This document shows, one piece after another, positions 21,134-30,958 of a stretch of DNA of 64,000 nucleotides; the first letter of the stretch is position 1, and every line of letters starts with the position of its first letter. A model generated the notes under the pieces. It saw only the letters and a list, made by a program, of their open reading frames with translations, had not been told where the DNA came from and searched no databases. Origin of the DNA: Pseudomonas saudiphocaensis (lineage in GTDB: Bacteria; Pseudomonadota; Gammaproteobacteria; Pseudomonadales; Pseudomonadaceae); the NCBI RefSeq assembly GCF_000756775.1, contig NZ_CCSF01000001.1, positions 3,596,001 through 3,660,000 of the forward strand, in the 5' to 3' direction. Made by a program: the position numbers and the translations under genes.

Positions 21134-21514
21134 CTAGGCAACCTGCACCGGAATGGCGTTGCTGGTATGGCTGAGATCGCCATCGTCGCCCATATAAAGG
21201 ACGCTTGGCTTGAAGCTGGCCAGTTCAGCCTCGCTGTAGTGGGCATAGGCACAGATGATCAGGCGATGACCAACGCCGGCCTTGTGCGCTGCAGCGCCGT
21301 TGACGGAGATGATCTTCGAACCTTCCTCGCCACGGATGGCGTAGGTGGTGAAGCGCTCGCCATTGTCGACGTTGTAGATCTGGATCTGTTCGTATTCGCG
21401 AATGCCGGCCAGGTCCAGCCAGTCGCCGTCAATGGCGCAGGAGCCTTCGTAGTCCAGTACCGCGTGGGTCACCTGGGCGCGGTGCAGTTTGGCCTTGAGC
21501 ATGATGGCGTGCAT
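21134..21514 (-). CDS. panD: Aspartate 1-decarboxylase (proenzyme)
   Basis: Pyruvoyl enzyme making beta-alanine for pantothenate. The 126 residues contain the self-cleavage site Gly24-Ser25 in YEGSCAIDG, plus [19 protein letters not shown] and [19 protein letters not shown]. It lies downstream of panB-panC, separated from panC by a repeat element. Confidence 0.97.
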   Translation of the reverse strand: MHAIMLKAKLHRAQVTHAVLDYEGSCAIDGDWLDLAGIREYEQIQIYNVDNGERFTTYAIRGEEGSKIISVNGAAAHKAGVGHRLIICAYAHYSEAELASFKPSVLYMGDDGDLSHTSNAIPVQVA

Positions 21515-21606
21515 GGCGGGATCCTCCGGGTTCGCAAGCGGCGCAGAGTGTGCCCGAACCCCCCGGCGTGTTCAAGGTTAAGAAGTTCGGGATATCAATG
21601 GTTTAC

Positions 21607-21724
21607 CAGGCCGTTGAAAGCTACCTACGTGAGCATTGCTGCGTTAGAAGCAGGCTCGGAACGCTCATTTGAAACACTAAGCTCCGCTTCCTCGCCTGTT
21701 CTCGCTACGTTGCTCAACGGCCTG
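21607..21724. repeat. Palindrome-ended intergenic element B, copy 1
   Basis: About 118 bases bounded by perfect 11-bp inverted ends, CAGGCCGTTGA (21607-21617) and TCAACGGCCTG (21714-21724). The interior carries GCTCATTT and CTAAGCTCCGC, which recur in copy 2 between cbrA and cbrB (23 of 28 bases alike across that core). It fills most of the panC-panD gap and stops exactly at the panC stop codon. Confidence 0.72.
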
Positions 21725-22588
21725 TTACGGGTGGGACGGGCCGCTATCGACTTGCAGGTTGTCGATCAGGCGGGTCTTGCCGAGGAACGCGGCGGCCAGG
21801 ATGATCCGCTCGCGGGTCCCGGGCGTGGCCGGTTGCAGGTCGCTGGCGCTACGGATTTCCAGGTAGTCGGGACGCATGCCAGCGGCTTCCAGGGCTTCGC
21901 GTCCCTGACGCAGCAGCGCTGCGTAGTCCTGTTCGCCGTTGCGCAGCGCCTCGGCCATCTGCTTCAGCGTGCGATACAACGCCGGTGCGCTTTCGCGCTC
22001 TGCAGGGCTGAGGTAGCCGTTGCGCGAGGACAGTGCAAGACCGTCTGCGGCGCGTACGATGGGCTCACCGATGATCTGCACCGGCATATTCAGGTCCCGC
22101 ACCATGGTGCGGATGACTGCCAGTTGCTGGAAATCCTTCTCGCCGAACACGGCAAGATCCGGCTGCACCATATTGAACAGCTTGCTGACCACCGTCGAGA
22201 CGCCATCGAAGTGGCCAGGACGGCTTCCGCCGCAGAGCCCTTCGGAAACGCCGGGCACGCTGACGATGGTCTGCAGACCCTGGCCGTTGGGATACATCTC
22301 TTCCACGTTGGGCGCAAACAGCAGGTGGCAGCCGGCTTCGAACAGCTTGTCCTGGTCGGCCGCCAGAGTGCGCGGATAACTGGCCAGGTCTTCGTTGGGG
22401 CCGAACTGCAGCGGGTTGACAAAGATGCTGGCGACAACGAAGTCGGCGCGCTGGCCAGCCTTTCGGACCAGTGCGATATGGCCGTCGTGCAGGTTGCCCA
22501 TGGTCGGCACGAAACCGATGCGTTTGCCCTCGTTGCGTGCACGCTTGATCGCAGCACGCAGATCGGCAACGGTCCTGACTACGTTCAT
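21725..22588 (-). CDS. panC: Pantothenate synthetase
   Basis: ATP-dependent ligation of pantoate and beta-alanine. The 287 residues show the HIGH-type motif in [30 protein letters not shown] and the KMSKS-like ALSSRNGYL. The start ATG overlaps the panB stop by 4 bases (ATGA), indicating translational coupling. Confidence 0.98.
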   Translation of the reverse strand: MNVVRTVADLRAAIKRARNEGKRIGFVPTMGNLHDGHIALVRKAGQRADFVVASIFVNPLQFGPNEDLASYPRTLAADQDKLFEAGCHLLFAPNVEEMYPNGQGLQTIVSVPGVSEGLCGGSRPGHFDGVSTVVSKLFNMVQPDLAVFGEKDFQQLAVIRTMVRDLNMPVQIIGEPIVRAADGLALSSRNGYLSPAERESAPALYRTLKQMAEALRNGEQDYAALLRQGREALEAAGMRPDYLEIRSASDLQPATPGTRERIILAAAFLGKTRLIDNLQVDSGPSHP

Positions 22589-23385
22589 GCGGAGAATCCG
22601 TGTTCGGCAGCGGGGAACTCCACAGCCTTGACGGCGGCGACATAGGCGGCGATAGCTTTGGCGATGTCGCCATGCTCGGCCATGAAGTTCTTCACGAACT
22701 TCGGCGTGCGACCGCTGAGCGACAGACCCAGCATGTCATGCAGAACCAGAACTTGGCCGTCGGTTTCGCTGCCGGCGCCGATGCCGATCACCGGGACCGA
22801 AACCGCTTGAGTGATGCGTGCGGCCAATTCGCTGGGCACGCATTCGAGCAGCAGCAGGGCCGCGCCGGCGGCTTCCAGTGCCTTGGCGTCTTCGACCATC
22901 TGTTGCGCCTGAGCTTCCTGGCGCCCCTGCACCTTGTAGCCGCCGAAGATATTCACCGCCTGTGGTGTAAGCCCCATGTGGGCGCAGACAGGAATCCCGC
23001 GTTCGGCCAACAGGCGGATGGATTCAGCCAGCCAGGCTGTGCCTTCGACCTTGATCATGTGCGCACCGGCTTTCATCAGTGCGGCTGAGTTGTTCAGCGT
23101 TTGCTCGATGGTGGCGTTGGCCATGAACGGCAGGTCGGTGACAATCATGGCGCCACGGTTGCCGCGCTTCACGCACGCAGTGTGATAGGCCATCTCCTCG
23201 ACAGAGACGGGCAGTGTGCTGTCATGCCCCTGCAGAACCATACCCAGGGAATCGCCGATCAGCAGCATCTCGACCCCAGCTTCGCTGGCGGTCTTGGCGA
23301 AGGTGGCGTCATAGCAGGTAAGCATGACGATCTTTTCGCCTTTCTGTTTGAGCCCTTGCAGGGTGGTCAGGGTTACGTCGGCCAT
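22585..23385 (-). CDS. panB: 3-methyl-2-oxobutanoate hydroxymethyltransferase
   Basis: First committed step of pantothenate synthesis. The 266 residues carry the metal-binding loop [16 protein letters not shown], the catalytic region AHMGLTPQ, and [21 protein letters not shown]. It is the first gene of panB-panC-panD; AGGAGG lies 6 bases before the ATG. Confidence 0.98.
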   Translation of the reverse strand: MADVTLTTLQGLKQKGEKIVMLTCYDATFAKTASEAGVEMLLIGDSLGMVLQGHDSTLPVSVEEMAYHTACVKRGNRGAMIVTDLPFMANATIEQTLNNSAALMKAGAHMIKVEGTAWLAESIRLLAERGIPVCAHMGLTPQAVNIFGGYKVQGRQEAQAQQMVEDAKALEAAGAALLLLECVPSELAARITQAVSVPVIGIGAGSETDGQVLVLHDMLGLSLSGRTPKFVKNFMAEHGDIAKAIAAYVAAVKAVEFPAAEHGFSA

Positions 23386-23514
23386 GAATGCCGTCCTCCT
23401 AGGTTTTGCGCGAGCCGCTTTGCTGCGTCAAATGAGCACTTGCCGGCAGAGGGCGCTAATAGTCTCGATGGCGGCCTGCCAAGTCAATGAGAGTGTTACC
23501 GCACGCGTTACGTG

Positions 23515-24012
23515 TTACCTGAGCGCAGCCAGCCGCTCTATTCCCTCGAAGGGGCATGCCGCCAGCAATGCGGCGAGCTGGCGGCCATCCGCTAGCTGCA
23601 GCCCGGCTGGAGCAATTTCGGCCAGCGGGTAGAGTACGAAGGCTCTCGCGTGCAGGTGATAGTGAGGGACGGTGAGCCTGGGTTCGTCGATCAGGCGTTG
23701 GCCAAACAGCAGGATGTCCAAATCCAGTGTGCGCGGCCCCCAACGTTCGGCTTTGCGCTCGCGGCCCTGGGCTTGTTCGATGGCTTGCAGTGCGTCGAGC
23801 AGTTGCAGAGGCGCGAGGCTGGTATCCAGCGCTGCGACGGCATTGTTATAGCGAGGCTGGTCAGCAGGGCCGAGCGGATCGCTGGCATACAGAGAAGAAA
23901 CGGCAACGAGGCGGCTGTCGGGGAGGGCATCGAGCGCCATGAGCGCGCAGCGCAACTGCTGCTGCGGCTCGGCAAGATTGCTACCAAGACCTATATAAAC
24001 GCGTTCCATCAT
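23515..24012 (-). CDS. folK: 6-hydroxymethyl-7,8-dihydropterin pyrophosphokinase
   Basis: Folate pathway kinase acting just before FolP. The 165 residues have IGLGSNLAEPQQQL at the N-terminus and the HPPK signature GPRTLDLDILLFG with RLTVPH. The first of two adjacent ATGs overlaps the pcnB stop by 4 bases (ATGA), so it is coupled to pcnB; the next ATG at 24009 is also possible. Confidence 0.97.
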   Translation of the reverse strand: MMERVYIGLGSNLAEPQQQLRCALMALDALPDSRLVAVSSLYASDPLGPADQPRYNNAVAALDTSLAPLQLLDALQAIEQAQGRERKAERWGPRTLDLDILLFGQRLIDEPRLTVPHYHLHARAFVLYPLAEIAPAGLQLADGRQLAALLAACPFEGIERLAALR

Positions 24013-25409
24013 TCGCTCGCAGGAGCACCCTCATTCGCCCCACGCTTGCGGCGTCCACCGCTACGGCGGCGTTTGCGTGGTGCACCGCTGTCGTCGCTCC
24101 GATTGCTGAGCTCGCGAATCATGCTGCGGCGTTCGCTATCTCCGGCCTCCTGATACTCGGTCCACCAGTCGCCAAGGCCGTTGGTCTGCTCGCCAGCGCT
24201 CTCGCGCAGCAGCAGAAAATCGTAACCGGCACGGAACCGCGGGTTATCCAGCAGTTGGTCGGCGCGGCGTCCCTGGCGACGTGGAAGGCGTTCCTGCATG
24301 TCCCAGATCTCGCGCATGGGCATGGTGAAACGCTTGGGAATGGCGGTGCGCTGGCACTGCTCCCAGACGAGTTCATGCGCAGCTTCCTGCATCGCCGGGA
24401 TCGGCGGCAGGCCGCGCCCCTGAGCTTCCTGCACGCGCGCCGGCAAGGCCGGCCAGAGCAGTGCGGCGAACAGGAACGCAGGCGTTACGGGCTTGCCCTG
24501 GGCAATGCGCTGGTCGGTGTTGGCCAGGGCGTTGCGAATCAGCGTGCCGGCATACTCCGGATTGTCCTCAAGCGCCTCGGCGCTTGCCGGGAACAGCGGA
24601 GCGAAGAGGTCATATTCCAGCAGCAACTCGAATGTGCGCAGAGCCTTGCCGCCCAGGAACAGCTTGAGAATCTCATCGAACAGGCGCGCTGAGGGCACGT
24701 CACAGAGCAGGTCGGACAGCTCGGCGATGGGTTCGGCGCTGTGTTTCTCGATCTCGAAGTCCAGCTTGGCGGCGAAACGCACGGCCCGCAGCATCCGTAC
24801 CGGATCTTCGAGGTAGCGCTGTTCAGGGTCGCCGATCAGACGGATCAGTCGGTTGCGGATGTCGTGGACGCCACGGGTGTGGTCGAGAATACGTTCGCTG
24901 GTCGGGTCGTAATACAGCGCATTGATAGTGAAGTCGCGGCGCTGGGCATCATCCTCAAGTGTTCCGTAGATGTTGTCCCGCAGGATGCGGCCGCTTTCAT
25001 TGCGCGAAGCCAGATGGCTGGCATCATCCTCGTCATCGGTTTCAGGGTGGTTGGCGCGGAAGGTGGCAACTTCAATGATTTCGCGACCGTAGTGCACGTG
25101 AACCAGCTTGAAACGCCGGCCGATGATGCGAGCATTGCGAAACTCGGCGCGAACCTGTTCGGGCGTGGCACTGGTAGCCACGTCATAGTCCTTGGGGGAG
25201 AGATGCAGCAGCAGGTCGCGCACGCAGCCGCCCACCACATATGCCTCATAGCCAGCCTGCTGGAGCCTCTCGACGACGCTGACAGCGTGGCGATTGATGT
25301 CCTCGCTGTGCAGTGAATGTTGTCTGCCGGACAGAATTTCGGGTGTGTGTCGAGGGCGCGGAAAACGGCGCAGGGGAGAACGAAAAGACTGGAACAGCTT
25401 TTTCAGCAT
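24009..25409 (-). CDS. pcnB: Poly(A) polymerase I
   Basis: Adds 3' poly(A) tails that mark RNA for decay. The 466 residues have the class II nucleotidyltransferase core YVVGGCVRDLLL and DYDVATSATPEQV, RRDFTINALYYD, and an Arg/Lys-rich C-terminal tail (RKRRRSGGRRKRG). The start at 25409 (MLKKLF) gives the usual N-terminus; a frame open to 25454 has no family sequence. The gene order crcZ-pcnB-folK is conserved in Pseudomonas. Confidence 0.96.
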   Translation of the reverse strand: MLKKLFQSFRSPLRRFPRPRHTPEILSGRQHSLHSEDINRHAVSVVERLQQAGYEAYVVGGCVRDLLLHLSPKDYDVATSATPEQVRAEFRNARIIGRRFKLVHVHYGREIIEVATFRANHPETDDEDDASHLASRNESGRILRDNIYGTLEDDAQRRDFTINALYYDPTSERILDHTRGVHDIRNRLIRLIGDPEQRYLEDPVRMLRAVRFAAKLDFEIEKHSAEPIAELSDLLCDVPSARLFDEILKLFLGGKALRTFELLLEYDLFAPLFPASAEALEDNPEYAGTLIRNALANTDQRIAQGKPVTPAFLFAALLWPALPARVQEAQGRGLPPIPAMQEAAHELVWEQCQRTAIPKRFTMPMREIWDMQERLPRRQGRRADQLLDNPRFRAGYDFLLLRESAGEQTNGLGDWWTEYQEAGDSERRSMIRELSNRSDDSGAPRKRRRSGGRRKRGANEGAPASE

Positions 25410-25535
25410 GGGAGGCACTGTGTGGCGAAAGGGCGGGTGAGGTAGAAATTGCACAAAACTTCGTGAATTCTAGCACCGGAATCGGGGGATGGTGAACGAA
25501 GCGAGAGGGGGTGTCAAAACTCGGTAGGGATCGCA

Positions 25536-25907
25536 AAGCACAAAGGGAGCCGAAGCTCCCTTTTAAAGATGTTGCGTGCTTTGTTGTTATTAATATTCGG
25601 GCGTGTTGTTTTTGTTGGTTCGCCCGTTCCCTTTGGCCATCGCTTTTAGGGAATCGCTCCTACATTGGGAGCCAAGAGCAAACGGATTGCTTTGGTCGCT
25701 GAGCTGCCATTGATCCTGTGATCCAACCAGTGCAGGTACTGCTTAGAGCAGTTCTTGTTGTTCTCGGCCTGGTCGTGGGGCTGAACCCCATTTGGCAAGT
25801 CCTCTCCAAAAGAATCAGTTAGCTACGCCTCCGCCTTCTTGTCGTTATTTTGCTGGAGTCGGTACGTTTTGTTCTTATTGTGGGTCTGCTTGTTATTGTT
25901 GTTGTGC
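25536..25907 (-). ncRNA. crcZ: CrcZ small RNA (Hfq/Crc-sequestering)
   Basis: In Pseudomonas the CrcZ RNA is transcribed from the cbrB-pcnB gap under CbrB and sigma-54, and it titrates Hfq/Crc to lift catabolite repression. Here the - strand of exactly this gap holds six A-rich motifs of the AANAANAA type: AACAACAATAACAAG, AATAAGAACAAAA, AAAATAACGACAAGAA, GAACAACAAGAAC, AACAAAAACAAC and AATAACAACAAAG. The inferred start is the G at 25907 (GCACAACAAC), 12 bases past the -12 element. The 3' end is placed at a UUCG-loop terminator. The length, about 370 bases, is close to known CrcZ. Ends are predicted, not measured. Confidence 0.9.
25542..25564 (-). terminator. CrcZ terminator
   Basis: On the - strand AAAGGGAGC, loop TTCG, GCTCCCTTT: a perfect stem of nine pairs (25542-25550 with 25555-25563). 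The T-rich TTTGTGCTTT follows. Confidence 0.85.
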
Positions 25908-25917
25908 CAGATATAAA

Positions 25918-25932
25918 GCACTTGCCGTGCCA
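25918..25932 (-). promoter_or_regulatory. Sigma-54 promoter of crcZ
   Basis: On the - strand TGGCACGGCAAGTGC: -24 GG and -12 GC separated by 10 bases, the sigma-54 spacing; only one T of the TTGC box is replaced by G. It lies 11 bases before the inferred CrcZ start. Confidence 0.85.
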
Positions 25933-26009
25933 GGTTTTGATATCCCTTACAAATCAATGACTTACAGGGTTTGGTGGTTGGGGTGGCAGGTGTGGGAAGT
26001 TGCATTTCG

Positions 26010-26056
26010 TTACCTATGAACCCGGTTCGCTGTTACGCGAGGGGGTGGTAGGTAAC
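26010..26056 (-). promoter_or_regulatory. Candidate CbrB upstream activating sites
   Basis: Between the cbrB stop and the crcZ promoter there are three GTTAC/GTAAC half-sites (GTTACC at 26010, GTTAC at 26032, GGTAAC at 26051), two of them forming GTTACCTA and its inverse. They lie roughly 100-150 bases upstream of the CrcZ start, normal for an enhancer-binding activator. The assignment to CbrB is inference from position. Confidence 0.5.
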
Positions 26057-26059
26057 ACG

Positions 26060-27478
26060 CTACCCCGCAGTTGTGCTGGATTTCCGTCGCGGGATGCCCA
26101 GGCGCTGGCGCCGTTCCCATAGGCACTTGCGACTGATTCCCAACTTGCGCGCCAGCTCGGTCTCGGTCATGTGGTCCTGATGCTCAAGCACGAAGTGCTG
26201 AAAATAGTCTTCCAGTGAAAGGTCTTCGGTCGGCTCATTGCTGGGGGCGCCGGTACTGCCGCCACCAAGGGGCTCGCAGTGCTCGTCGTACTCGTCGTCA
26301 AGGCCATCGAGTTCGATGTCGACACCCAGCAGTTCCGCGCTGATTTCCGGGCTCTCGCTGAGGATGGCCGCGCGCTCGATGGCATTTTCCAGCTCGCGCA
26401 CGTTGCCAGGCCAGGAGTAGTGACGGATGGCCTGCTCGGCTTCGTGTGAGAAGTGCATCTCTTCACCTCCCATACGAGCGCTCTGGCGGGCGAGGAAAGC
26501 CTTGGCAATCTCCAGAATATCGCTGCCACGCTCACGTAGCGGCGGCAGCTTGAGAGCAATGACGTGCAGACGGTAGTAGAGGTCTTCACGAAACTCGCCG
26601 AGCTTGGCCAGGTTCTTCAGGTCGCGGTGCGTCGCAGCCACCAGGCGTACGTTGACCTTCTGCGACTGGGTCGAGCCGACGCGGCGGATCTCGCCTTCCT
26701 GAAGTACCCGTAGCAGTCTCGCCTGAGCTTCCAGGGGCAATTCTCCGATTTCATCGAGAAACAGCGTGCCGCCGTCGGCAGCTTCAACCAGACCGGCCCG
26801 TCCGGCACTAGCGCCCGTGAATGCACCCTTTTCGTGGCCGAACAGCTCGGACTCGATCAGCGTTTCCGGGATCGCCGCGCAGTTGACGGAAATCATCGGG
26901 GCCTTGGCGCGTTGCGAAAGATTGTGCAGCGCGCGGGCAACCAGTTCCTTGCCGGTTCCGGATTCGCCCTGGATCAGGACGTTAGAGTCGGTGGGGGCAA
27001 CCTTGCGGATCTTCACGAACAGGTCTTGCATCGGTGCGCAGTGACCGATGATGCCGATCTCGCCTTGGGTCGCCTCCGCTGCTGCTGTGGGCTGTGTGCT
27101 CTGTGCCTGGGGTGTGCTGGAAGCCTGCTCGCGCTCACTAAGAATGCGCGCGGCGGTTTGCAGCATTTCATCATGGTCGAATGGCTTGGCGATGTAATCA
27201 ACGGCGCCCATTTTCATCGAATCGACGGCAGAGCGCAGGCTGGCGTAACTGGTCATGATCAGCACCGGTACGCCTTCAGCAAGCTTGATCAATTCGGTAC
27301 CGGGCGCTCCGGGCAAGCGCAGGTCGCTGATGATGAGGTCGAAGCCGCGAATGTCATAGCGCTCTTGGGCTTCCTGTACCGAGCCTGCTTCGCTCACTTC
27401 GTATTGGTTGCGTTCGAGCAACCGGCGCAAGGCGGAGCGGATGATGGTTTCGTCTTCGACGATCAGAATATGTGACAT
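26060..27478 (-). CDS. cbrB: Sigma-54 response regulator CbrB
   Basis: Activator of carbon/nitrogen balance genes and crcZ. The 472 residues comprise a receiver domain with phospho-acceptor Asp52 (ISDLRLPG), a sigma-54 AAA+ domain (about 150-385) with Walker A GESGTGKE and the sigma-54 contact loop [13 protein letters not shown], and a C-terminal Fis-type helix-turn-helix ([24 protein letters not shown]). The ATG at 27478 gives [10 protein letters not shown]; the frame upstream of it is repeat sequence. Its partner kinase CbrA is upstream. Confidence 0.97.
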   Translation of the reverse strand: MSHILIVEDETIIRSALRRLLERNQYEVSEAGSVQEAQERYDIRGFDLIISDLRLPGAPGTELIKLAEGVPVLIMTSYASLRSAVDSMKMGAVDYIAKPFDHDEMLQTAARILSEREQASSTPQAQSTQPTAAAEATQGEIGIIGHCAPMQDLFVKIRKVAPTDSNVLIQGESGTGKELVARALHNLSQRAKAPMISVNCAAIPETLIESELFGHEKGAFTGASAGRAGLVEAADGGTLFLDEIGELPLEAQARLLRVLQEGEIRRVGSTQSQKVNVRLVAATHRDLKNLAKLGEFREDLYYRLHVIALKLPPLRERGSDILEIAKAFLARQSARMGGEEMHFSHEAEQAIRHYSWPGNVRELENAIERAAILSESPEISAELLGVDIELDGLDDEYDEHCEPLGGGSTGAPSNEPTEDLSLEDYFQHFVLEHQDHMTETELARKLGISRKCLWERRQRLGIPRRKSSTTAG

Positions 27479-27510
27479 CAGTACTCTCTCGACGGTCTGG
27501 AGGCGGCTAA

Positions 27511-27732
27511 CAGGCCACCGAAACTGCGTTGGCATGACGTCGTTAAGATCGGCCTCGGCATGCTCATTTAGAAAACTAAACTCCGCATCTTTGGCTGTTT
27601 GCACTCGCGGCGCTCGCCCTTTGGGTGAGTCCAGAGCTGTTACTTTCTCTGGTGGTTGCGCCTTGTCCTGCCTGTTTCGCCTACGTTTCAGCAGCCTGCT
27701 ACGGCCGTCGCATGTGACGGCCTGCTATGGGC
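27511..27732. repeat. Palindrome-ended intergenic element B, copy 2
   Basis: The core GCTCATTTAGAAAACTAAAC at 27562, followed by TCCGCATC, matches copy 1 (21663) in 23 of 28 bases. The ends CAGGCCACCGAAAC and GTTTCAGCAGCCTG are an imperfect inverted pair, again like copy 1. It fills most of the 274 bases between cbrA and cbrB. The outer right boundary is approximate. Confidence 0.65.
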
Positions 27733-27752
27733 AGATTTCTGTGATCGCCTCT

Positions 27753-30707
27753 TCAACTTACAGCCTCCGATGCCTCGGTAAACCGGGGCAAGGTGATCCG
27801 GAAACGGGTGCCGCGTTGGGTTTCAGGATCGGTGGGGCTGTCGATATTGATCTGTCCATAATGCTCTTCCACGATGGAATAGACCAGCGCAAGGCCCAGA
27901 CCGGTCCCTTCTCCGGGGTCTTTGGTGGTGTAGAACGGCTCGAACAGCCGGTCCTGGACAAGCTTGGGAATACCGCTGCCTTCGTCCTCGATGATCAGAT
28001 AAACCGTCTGCTCGGACACTTCGCTGTGGATGCGAATGATGCCGCCCGGCTCGGAGGCGTCGCGGGCGTTGGAGAGCAGGTTGATCAACACCTGGGCAAG
28101 ACGCTGGGGATCGCCTTCGGCCAGATGCTGCGGGTCGCAGAGGTTGAAGTACTGCACTTCGGTGGATTCGCGATTGAGCGAGAGCAGGCCAATGGCATCC
28201 TGGGTAATCGCGGCTAGGGATACCGGATACAGGTTGTGCTGGCGCCCGCCAGCATGGGCAAAGCTCATCAGGGACTGGACGATGCGCGACACGCGTTTGG
28301 TCTGCTCAATGATCTGGCTGCTGATTTCGGTGATTTCGCCATCCTCTTCGCGCTCCTCGCGCAGGTTCTGTGCCAGGCAGGCGATGCCGGTGATGGGGTT
28401 GCCGATCTCGTGAGCGACGCCCGCGGCGAGACGGCCAATGCTGGCCAGGCGTTCGGAGTGCACCAGGCGATCTTCCAGCACCTGGGTTTCGGTGAGGTCT
28501 TCGATCAGCAGGACCAGTCCGCTGTTACCGGGGGCCAGAGGTTCGTCGATAGCGGCTTTGTGCAGGTTCAGCCAGCGGGTGTCACCTTCTATGGATAGGC
28601 GCTGCTTGTGCAGATGCTCATCTGGCTGACCGATGAAGTCGCTCAGCAGGCTCTGCCAGGGCTCGCTGATGGTAGTCAGGCGTGAACCGACCACCTGCAG
28701 TGCAGGGATTCCCGTGAGCTCCTCCAGGGCACGGTTCCACATCAACACTTCCTGATCCTTGGCCAGCGAGCAGACGCCCATGGGCAGATCCTGCAACGTC
28801 TGTCGGTGGTAACGGCGCAGGGCATCAAGCTCGCCGGCGAGACCGGTCAGACGCGAGTGATACTCCTCGAGGCGGTTCTCGATGAAGTGGATATCTTCGG
28901 TCACATAGCCCTCGGCGCCGTCCTTGTAGGGCAGGAAGTTTTCGACGATATCCTGCGCCACACTCGGGCCCATCAGCCCGGACAGGTTCGCCTCGATACG
29001 GTCGCGCAGACGCCGCAGGGCATAGGGGCGGTGTTCGTCAAAGGGCAGCTGCAGATCGCGCAGGGCCTGCTCCACTTCACGCTGTGCGGTTTTGCCTCCC
29101 AGCGGTTTGGCCAGCTGCACGGCGAATTCTTGCGGCGAGTTGGCCGTCAGTTCGCGGCGTTGCGGGCGGCGGATGTTCTCCACAGCGCAGGCTTCGGCGG
29201 CACTCTGCTCCTCGGGGCTGGTTTCGGTGAACAGCGAGAACAGCGAGAAGGCCAGCACGTTGACCGCCAGCGAGGCGATTGCCGCCAGGTGCCAGCTGGT
29301 GTCATCGAGCACGTAGACGAGGTTGAACAGCGGTATATAGAAGCCATTCAGGTTGCCCACCAGCGGCAGCAGCATGGTGACCACCCAGACGCTGATCCCC
29401 GCGAGCAGTCCGACGATGTAGCCACGCCGATTGGCGGTGGGCCAATAAAGAACCGAGAGTACGCCCGGCAGGAACTGCAGGGTGGCGACGAAGGCTACGA
29501 TGCCCAGGTTGGACAGGTCCTGCTCGGCGCCCAGCATCAGATAGAAGCCGTAGCCGGCCATGATGATGGTCAGGATCAGGCTGCGCCGAGTCCACTTCAG
29601 CCAGCGATAGATGTTGCCTTCGGTGGGGGGCTGATAAAGCGGCAGTACCAGATGGTTGAGAGCCATGCCAGACAGCGCCAGGGTACAGACGATGATCAAG
29701 CCGCTGGACGCCGACAGGCCGCCCACGAATGCCAATAGGGTGAGCACTTCGCTTTGCGCGGTGATGCCCAAGCCCAGCGTGAAGTACTCGGGATTGGTGC
29801 TAACCCCCAGCTTGAGTCCGGCCCAGAGAATCAGCGGCACCGCCAGGCTCATCAGCAGCAGGTACAGCGGCAACCCCCAGCTGGCACTGACCAGCGCCCG
29901 CGGGTTGAGGTTTTCGGTAAAGGTCATGTGATACATGTGCGGCATGACGATCGCCGAGGCGAAGAAAACCAGCAGCAGTGTGCGCCAGGGCCCTTCCTGC
30001 AGTGGCGTGTGCAGCGCCTGGAGGGCTGACTGGTTTTGCAGCAGCCAGATTTCCAGCTGGTGCGGGCCGCCGAAGACAACGTAGAGCGCATACAGACCAA
30101 TGGCGCCGAAGGTCCCCAGCTTGACCAGCGATTCGAAGGCAATCGCAAACACCAGCCCCTCATGCTTCTCACGGGTGGCGATATGCCGGGCACCGAAGAG
30201 AATGGTGAAGAGCATGATCATCACGCAGTAGCCCAAGGCTACGCGTTCCTGCAGCGGTTCCAGGGTGAGAATGCCGATGGCGTCGGCAACGGCCTGTATC
30301 TGCAGGGCCAATAGCGGCAACATGCCGACCAGCATGACGATGGTCGTCAGCGCACCGGCCCAGGTGCTGCGAAAGCGAAAGGCGACCAGGTCTGCCAGCG
30401 ATGCCAGCTGGTAGGTGCGGGTTATACGCAGGATCGGATAGAGCAGGACCGGTGCCAGCAGAAAGGCGCCGCAGACGCCCAGGTAGGTCGCAAGAAAACC
30501 ATAGCCATACTGATAGGCCAGGCCGACGGTGCCGTAGAAGGCCCAGGCACTGGCGTACACGCCCAGTGACAAGGTGTAGGTCAGCGGGTGGCGAATGATC
30601 CAGCGTGGTATCAATCCGCGCTCGCTGACCCAGGCTACGCCGAATAGCAGCAGCAGGTAGGCGACGCTGATGAGGATCAGGTGGCTGAGGCTAAAGCTCG
30701 TCTGCAT
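27753..30707 (-). CDS. cbrA: Sensor histidine kinase CbrA
   Basis: The 984-residue protein has an N-terminal sodium/solute-symporter-like domain of about 13 membrane helices (roughly residues 1-500), then a linker, a PAS-type domain (about 620-740), the dimerisation/His domain with GVAHEIGNPITGIACL, and an ATPase domain with LINLLSNARDASEPGG, DEGSGIP and GEGTGLGLALVYSIV. This composition is diagnostic of CbrA, which also transports histidine in some Pseudomonas. The start overlaps the end of cbrX by 17 bases. Confidence 0.97.
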   Translation of the reverse strand: MQTSFSLSHLILISVAYLLLLFGVAWVSERGLIPRWIIRHPLTYTLSLGVYASAWAFYGTVGLAYQYGYGFLATYLGVCGAFLLAPVLLYPILRITRTYQLASLADLVAFRFRSTWAGALTTIVMLVGMLPLLALQIQAVADAIGILTLEPLQERVALGYCVMIMLFTILFGARHIATREKHEGLVFAIAFESLVKLGTFGAIGLYALYVVFGGPHQLEIWLLQNQSALQALHTPLQEGPWRTLLLVFFASAIVMPHMYHMTFTENLNPRALVSASWGLPLYLLLMSLAVPLILWAGLKLGVSTNPEYFTLGLGITAQSEVLTLLAFVGGLSASSGLIIVCTLALSGMALNHLVLPLYQPPTEGNIYRWLKWTRRSLILTIIMAGYGFYLMLGAEQDLSNLGIVAFVATLQFLPGVLSVLYWPTANRRGYIVGLLAGISVWVVTMLLPLVGNLNGFYIPLFNLVYVLDDTSWHLAAIASLAVNVLAFSLFSLFTETSPEEQSAAEACAVENIRRPQRRELTANSPQEFAVQLAKPLGGKTAQREVEQALRDLQLPFDEHRPYALRRLRDRIEANLSGLMGPSVAQDIVENFLPYKDGAEGYVTEDIHFIENRLEEYHSRLTGLAGELDALRRYHRQTLQDLPMGVCSLAKDQEVLMWNRALEELTGIPALQVVGSRLTTISEPWQSLLSDFIGQPDEHLHKQRLSIEGDTRWLNLHKAAIDEPLAPGNSGLVLLIEDLTETQVLEDRLVHSERLASIGRLAAGVAHEIGNPITGIACLAQNLREEREEDGEITEISSQIIEQTKRVSRIVQSLMSFAHAGGRQHNLYPVSLAAITQDAIGLLSLNRESTEVQYFNLCDPQHLAEGDPQRLAQVLINLLSNARDASEPGGIIRIHSEVSEQTVYLIIEDEGSGIPKLVQDRLFEPFYTTKDPGEGTGLGLALVYSIVEEHYGQINIDSPTDPETQRGTRFRITLPRFTEASEAVS

Positions 30708-30867
30708 CGCGCTGGCTCTGAAGAATGAAAGTCACCACGATAAGGATCAGCCACAACAGATAGGGCCGGTACCAGGCGCCGTTGGGGTCGATCCACCAGT
30801 CCATGATCGCGGGGGAGAACAGATAGATCCCCACTACCAGGAGCAGTACCAGTCGGTAGATGTACAT
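30691..30867 (-). CDS. cbrX: Small membrane protein CbrX
   Basis: A 58-residue protein with two hydrophobic segments (IYRLVLLLVVGIYLFSPAI and PYLLWLILIVVTFIL) separated by MDWWIDPNGAWYR. Such a small gene directly upstream of and overlapping cbrA is described in Pseudomonas as cbrX, with translation coupled to cbrA. The overlap here is 17 bases. The ATG at 30867 is chosen since the longer frame continues into the gluQ region. Confidence 0.88.
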   Translation of the reverse strand: MYIYRLVLLLVVGIYLFSPAIMDWWIDPNGAWYRPYLLWLILIVVTFILQSQRDADEL

Positions 30868-30958
30868 GCCGGGTCTCGTGTCAGAAGTGAGACGGATGGT
30901 AAAGGAAGCGGCAAGCTGCAAGCCACAGCCTTCGGAAAAGCCGTAGTTCGACTTTGTG

